A stretch of 64,000 nt of DNA from Pantoea agglomerans (GTDB lineage: Bacteria > Pseudomonadota > Gammaproteobacteria > Enterobacterales > Enterobacteriaceae): assembly GCF_020149765.1 (NCBI RefSeq), contig NZ_CP083808.1:372001-436000 (forward strand), read 5' to 3'. Position numbers and translations under genes: made by a program. Positions 63,254-64,000 of the stretch are shown in pieces; within the stretch, counting starts at the first letter, position 1, and each line of letters starts with the position of its first letter. The notes under the pieces are model-generated. The model saw nothing but the letters and a program-made list of their open reading frames with translations, was not told the origin of the DNA and did no database searches.

Positions 63254-64000
63254 GCTGTCACAGTCTCAAGTTGGTCTAAGAAAGCGTTAACGGCGTTGCG
63301 ACGCGGGCGTCCGGTGACGGTAAACAGGCGCGCCATAATCTCCGCGCTGTGCGGCACCAGCACGGGGTCGGGAATAAACTCAATTTCATTCAGATGGTCA
63401 CGCGCATAGGCGGCGATCGCCTGGCGAATAGCGGGCGCCTCGCGCATATCGTCCACCACGAACAGGCCACCGAGAAACTGCTGCCCGTCGCCGTAAACGA
63501 TCGCCTGCTGCACGCCGGGAACGGTGCGGTAGGCGCTCTCCAGCCACTCAGGGGAGATGTTGCGGCCATTCGCGGTGATGATGAGCGTTTTCTTGCGCCC
63601 GATAATGGAGATAAATCCGTCCGCGTCCTGGGTAGCCAGATCGCCCGTGTGCAGCCAGCCCTCGTCGTCAATCGCGCAGCTGCTGGGATCTTCGCTGGAG
63701 TAGCCAGCAAACAGCGAGCTGCTACGCAGGCAGAGTTCGCCATCGTCGGCAATCTTAACCTCCACATGGGGCAGCGGTTTCCCTACCGTGCCGATGCGGT
63801 TAGCGCCGCGCGCGTTCCAGGTGGCGACCGAACTGTTTTCACTCAGGCCATATCCCTGATAGACCGGAATATTGAGGGCGTTAAGCCGCTGCAGCACCTC
63901 GGCATCGACCGGCGCGCCGCCCGCCGCCAACAGCGGGGCATGCTCTCGCCCAAATAGCGCTGGCATCAGGCCGGGGCAGTCGCCATGGCTGACGGCGCGT
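63250..64000 (-). CDS. Adenylate-forming (acyl-CoA/acyl-ACP synthetase-like) enzyme, 5' part outside the window
   Basis: The C-terminal 250 residues of an AMP-binding enzyme; the frame is open to base 64000, so the ATG at 63966 is internal. Motifs: LLAAGGAPVDAEVLQRL, QGYGLSENSS (A5), GWLHTGDLAT (A7) and GRKKTLIITANGRNISPEWLE (A8). The end TVTGRPRRNAV sits where A10 usually reads GK; the catalytic lysine seems replaced by Arg, so the second half-reaction or adenylation may be weak or altered. It activates a carboxylic acid as the adenylate for transfer to CoA or a carrier. First visible gene of the operon; more genes probably lie beyond the edge. Confidence 0.82.
   Translation of the reverse strand, partial: RAVSHGDCPGLMPALFGREHAPLLAAGGAPVDAEVLQRLNALNIPVYQGYGLSENSSVATWNARGANRIGTVGKPLPHVEVKIADDGELCLRSSSLFAGYSSEDPSSCAIDDEGWLHTGDLATQDADGFISIIGRKKTLIITANGRNISPEWLESAYRTVPGVQQAIVYGDGQQFLGGLFVVDDMREAPAIRQAIAAYARDHLNEIEFIPDPVLVPHSAEIMARLFTVTGRPRRNAVNAFLDQLETVTA

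Overview
The window looks like chromosomal DNA of an Erwiniaceae bacterium (Enterobacterales), most likely Pantoea or a close relative. The basis is moderately high GC, clear orthologues of enterobacterial proteins (YlaC, AriR, YcgZ, BluF, KatE, the IucABCD/IutA set) and a gene order unlike E. coli. No rRNA, tRNA, CRISPR array, prophage or intact insertion sequence was recognised.

Layout. 1-1334: the end of an XRE-cupin regulator and a DapA-like aldolase. 1472-5315: ylaC, then a blue-light/Rcs-connector locus (two YmgA-like genes, ariR, ycgZ, bluF) with TGTACA boxes spaced at exactly 19 bp. 5672-9058: an alpha/beta hydrolase and small housekeeping genes. 9249-10700: a lone flagellin behind a good sigma-28 promoter. 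11001-11126: a GntR relic. 11210-19213: a pentitol/D-lyxose unit (sugar ABC transporter, xylulokinase, polyol dehydrogenase, D-lyxose isomerase, LacI regulator) with matching palindromic operators. 19348-22662: a MocR regulator and a GABA-type permease. 22768-32960: a complete aerobactin locus, with an efflux pump and a ferric-siderophore reductase on one side of a Fur box and iucABCD-iutA on the other.

33137-37834 looks like an accessory stretch: a small GhoS/DUF2622-like protein, an acyltransferase, a secreted esterase, a chromate-transporter relic and a CigR-like protein, with long non-coding gaps. 38044-46353 holds small regulator/enzyme pairs (rhodanese/FtrA-like, SDR/HxlR, LysE/AraC), an MscS channel and two envelope proteins. 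46680-49519 is gabT with a second MocR paralogue. 49659-53653 is a tandem pair of c-di-GMP enzymes whose catalytic domains have decayed in complementary ways. 54185-58326 holds catalase HPII and a chemoreceptor with its own sigma-28 promoter and a CheR-binding tail.

59261-64000 is the part most likely to be undescribed: a tightly packed operon of an adenylate-forming enzyme (running off the end), an Fe(II)/2-oxoglutarate oxygenase, an AurF-like diiron N-oxygenase, a DHA2-type exporter and an AraC regulator. This looks like one side of a small-molecule biosynthesis and export cluster, probably for an N-oxygenated compound.

All functional calls come from reading translations and recalling protein families; no database search was run.
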